Assembly: GCA_023091735.1 (NCBI GenBank)
Contig: JALKBU010000272.1
Span: 1 to 52,742, forward strand
From: Trichomonas tenax
Lineage: Eukaryota; Parabasalia; Trichomonadida; Trichomonadidae
DNA: 52,742 nt
Direction: 5' to 3'
The position numbers and the translations under genes were made by a program. Below are positions 51,140 to 52,742 of the stretch, piece by piece; positions within the stretch are counted from its first letter, which is position 1; each line of letters starts with the position of its first letter. A model generated the notes under the pieces. That model was given only the letters and a program-made list of their open reading frames with translations. It did not search any database and was not told the DNA's origin.

Positions 51140-51535
51140 CTAACAAATAAAGCTCATTCCTCCCATCCCATCAGATATTATTTGGCAAAATGGACACATC
51201 ATTCCAACCATAGGTCTATGGCATCTTGGACAGTTACGGCCAAACTCAGGGAAGTCACCGATTAATCCATCGAGATTAAAGGGTCTGCCAATGTGATCTT
51301 GATAAGGATGTAAAAATCGATTTCTTCTGAAGTTCGGGAATAGTTCTATGCGATGGAAATATCGAGGCACTCTACTGCGTTCATTATTATGTTCGTTGTT
51401 TTCACTGCCTTCTTGGTTTTGATGAATATATTCTTGATTGTTGATGATTTCTTCTTCCTCTTCATGCTGAGCTTCCTCATTTTCACCGATATCGGCGTTG
51501 TTTAAATTGTTGTTCTGCGTATTGTCTGTTTCCAT
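51140..51535 (-). CDS. Small zinc-ribbon protein with acidic N-terminus
   Basis: 131 residues from METDNTQNN at 51535. I prefer this start to an ATG at 51646 because a TCATTTTT initiator lies just upstream of it. The N-terminal half is low complexity (asparagine and glutamate, EEEEEIINNQ). Then comes a basic, arginine/phenylalanine-rich part (FHRIELFPNFRRNRF) and a C-terminal CPRCHRPMVGMMCPFC motif, a four-cysteine zinc knuckle typical of zinc ribbons. It ends GGMSFIC. Function unknown; similar ribbons bind nucleic acid or ubiquitin-pathway partners. Confidence 0.7.
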   Translation of the reverse strand: METDNTQNNNLNNADIGENEEAQHEEEEEIINNQEYIHQNQEGSENNEHNNERSRVPRYFHRIELFPNFRRNRFLHPYQDHIGRPFNLDGLIGDFPEFGRNCPRCHRPMVGMMCPFCQIISDGMGGMSFIC

Positions 51536-51542
51536 CGAAGAA

Positions 51543-51550
51543 AAAAATGA
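51543..51550 (-). promoter_or_regulatory. Trichomonad-type initiator (TCATTTTT)
   Basis: On the minus strand, TTCATTTCATTTTTTT ends 7 bases before the ATG at 51535. Two overlapping TCATT elements are present. Confidence 0.5.
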
Positions 51551-52422
51551 AATGAATAAAAATTGATGATGGAGATTTTCTTTATATTTTTCAAAAAGTG
51601 ACATTTGATCAAATTTTAAAAGTCGATTTTTATGCCGTGAGAACATGATAAATGTAATGCATCAGATCGGTTAAATCTAATGAAAATATTTTAAAGCAAA
51701 AATACAAGTCATGAATTGATTTGAATAAATATTGGGTTATTAACAATGAACTACTGAACCACAGAACCATTTACAGCAGTGAAGGTTGTTTGCCATCGTG
51801 ATATAAGTTAATAATAAGATTTTAATCGAATTTAAATGATATGTTTATTTATTCTTGTTCTGTCATTCTTATTTAACCTTACTTTGATGTGAATTCATTT
51901 TTGCTTTCATATGGTATTGATGTTAGCAAGAAAGATGAAAGGGAAATCTGTTATTATTGAATTTAATGATTCTAAGATTATTATGTGACTTGTATAGCAT
52001 CAAGTTAACTAGAAAACATATCTCGAATCTTATATTGATCTGATGACTTTAAATTTACAGTTCAAACGATGAAAAAAGAAAAATATTCAGCAGGTTATAC
52101 TCAGATTTGTGTTTTAGATCGATGCATCGAGTGAAAATCGTTGAACGCCAGTCTGGAGAAATCGACCAATGAGCATCGAGATAAAAAAACGCTGATTGAG
52201 AAAAAAAACCGTAACAATATGAGGAGGAGCACAATAAAGGTCTGATGGAGTGGGAGAAAAACGAAAGAAAAACGGTTATATATTAAGAGCGATATCCTGT
52301 AATAGAAAATAAGTTGAGAGAAACCGATTTTTATGAAAACTCGATAATTATGTTCAGCACAGTGATACCATGAAAGAAAATAAAATTGAGAAACTATTGA
52401 AATAAAACGATGAATAATCAGG
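51551..52422. other. Divergent intergenic region
   Basis: About 870 bases between the minus-strand zinc-ribbon gene and the plus-strand gene at 52436. AT-rich, no gene or repeat recognised. Confidence 0.4.
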
Positions 52423-52430
52423 TCATTTTT
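52423..52430 (+). promoter_or_regulatory. Trichomonad-type initiator (TCATTTTT)
   Basis: The A of TCA (52425) lies 11 bases before the ATG at 52436, the spacing expected for Trichomonas initiators with very short leaders. Confidence 0.6.
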
Positions 52431-52435
52431 GCAAA

Positions 52436-52742
52436 ATGATGGACATAGAGGACTGCAAAGTTACTATCAGATCCACCTGCGATGCCCAGTGCGCACGAAA
52501 GGGTCTCGTCCACAGCAAGTACGGTAAGATCCTTGGATTCGCTCCAAAGCCAACGCCAACAGAAAATGACATCGTCAAGGAGGCTTCAAGGTGCATCTTC
52601 TGCTACAACCCACCGTGCAACACATGCTGCCCATCTAACGTCAACGTTCGCGAGTACGTTCACGCTGCAGCAATGAAGAACTGGTACTACGCAGGCAAAG
52701 TCGTTCTTAACCAGAACCCAATGCCACTCTCTACAGGCGCTC
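52436..52742 (+). CDS. Dihydropyrimidine dehydrogenase-like Fe-S protein, N-terminus (cut by window)
   Basis: The ATG at 52436 (a second ATG follows at once) opens a frame that continues past the window end. The first 100 residues match the N-terminal iron-sulphur domain of dihydropyrimidine dehydrogenase and the glutamate synthase small subunit: EASRCIFCYNPPCNTCCP, NVREYVHAAAMKNWYYAGKV and LNQNPMPLSTGAL. The CxxCxxxxCxxxCP cysteines hold 4Fe-4S clusters that carry electrons between FAD and FMN sites in the full enzyme, which reduces pyrimidines. Codons are strongly biased to C endings, so expression is probably high. Whether the protein is the full enzyme or only the FAD/Fe-S half cannot be seen here. 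Confidence 0.85.
   Translation, partial: MMDIEDCKVTIRSTCDAQCARKGLVHSKYGKILGFAPKPTPTENDIVKEASRCIFCYNPPCNTCCPSNVNVREYVHAAAMKNWYYAGKVVLNQNPMPLSTGA

Noticed and set aside
52482..52676. Serine/threonine-rich ORF at the window end
   Set aside because: Out of frame with the clear Fe-S protein that starts at 52436.
1..52742. CRISPR arrays, rRNA genes and spliceosomal introns
   Set aside because: No regular spacer-repeat array, no rRNA sequence and no intron with the trichomonad 3' ACTAACACACAG signal was found.

Overview
The window is AT-rich nuclear DNA of a eukaryotic microbe and most resembles a trichomonad (Trichomonas vaginalis or a close relative). The support is mixed. Every gene reads as one uninterrupted exon. 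Several start codons sit just behind a TCA(C/T)T-type initiator. Some stop codons overlap TAAA, the trichomonad poly(A) signal. One protein looks like an initiator-binding-domain (IBD) protein. The gene families are also typical of trichomonads: many small kinases, 3R-Myb, BEACH, BspA-like leucine-rich repeats and beta-helix surface proteins. Species is an inference; no rRNA or other species marker is present.

Left end (1-4.5 kb): repeat and mobile-element debris. Two direct repeats, each ending in the same nested hairpin, flank a 5'-truncated gene with a phage tail-collar / T4 gp10-like domain. The right repeat abuts a near-perfect 1-kb palindrome whose loop recurs at 3281-3417. Short AT-rich and GC-rich coding remnants follow. 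The whole looks like pieces of a virus-like (Maverick/Polinton-type) or related element, but no polymerase, integrase or capsid gene is visible.

Kinase region (5-14 kb): two intact kinases (5113, 9906) and one dead copy (12981) belong to a single paralogous family; a fourth member lies at 27218. All have a non-RD catalytic loop (HCD or HSD) and a related C-terminal tail. Between them lie gene remnants, an 835-bp MITE-like element with 198-bp terminal inverted repeats, and a GC-rich hairpin element with a second copy at 24.45-24.84 kb.

Central region (14-31 kb): a 2197-residue BEACH-WD40 protein, a three-repeat Myb protein, a canonical CAMK-like kinase, the fourth non-RD kinase and, on the minus strand, the IBD-like protein.

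Right half (31-52.7 kb): a bacterial-type family GH3 (NagZ-like) glycosidase behind a repeated AATCGTT motif; a small membrane protein resembling Brl1/Brr6; a decayed SLC12 cation-chloride cotransporter; a surface-protein stretch (broken BspA-like gene, broken beta-helix gene, intact 1267-residue type I membrane protein); a gene carrying one in-frame stop; a 44-residue membrane protein missed by length cut-offs; a class II eIF4E (4EHP); a ubiquitin-like protein; a coiled-coil protein; a CxxC zinc-ribbon protein; and, cut by the window end, the start of a dihydropyrimidine dehydrogenase-like Fe-S protein.

There are no operons. Genes lie on both strands and work separately. Decayed genes are numerous (at least eight), which fits a genome expanded by duplication and repeats. 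A 10-mer, TTACATG(A/T)CA, occurs at least nine times, always between genes.
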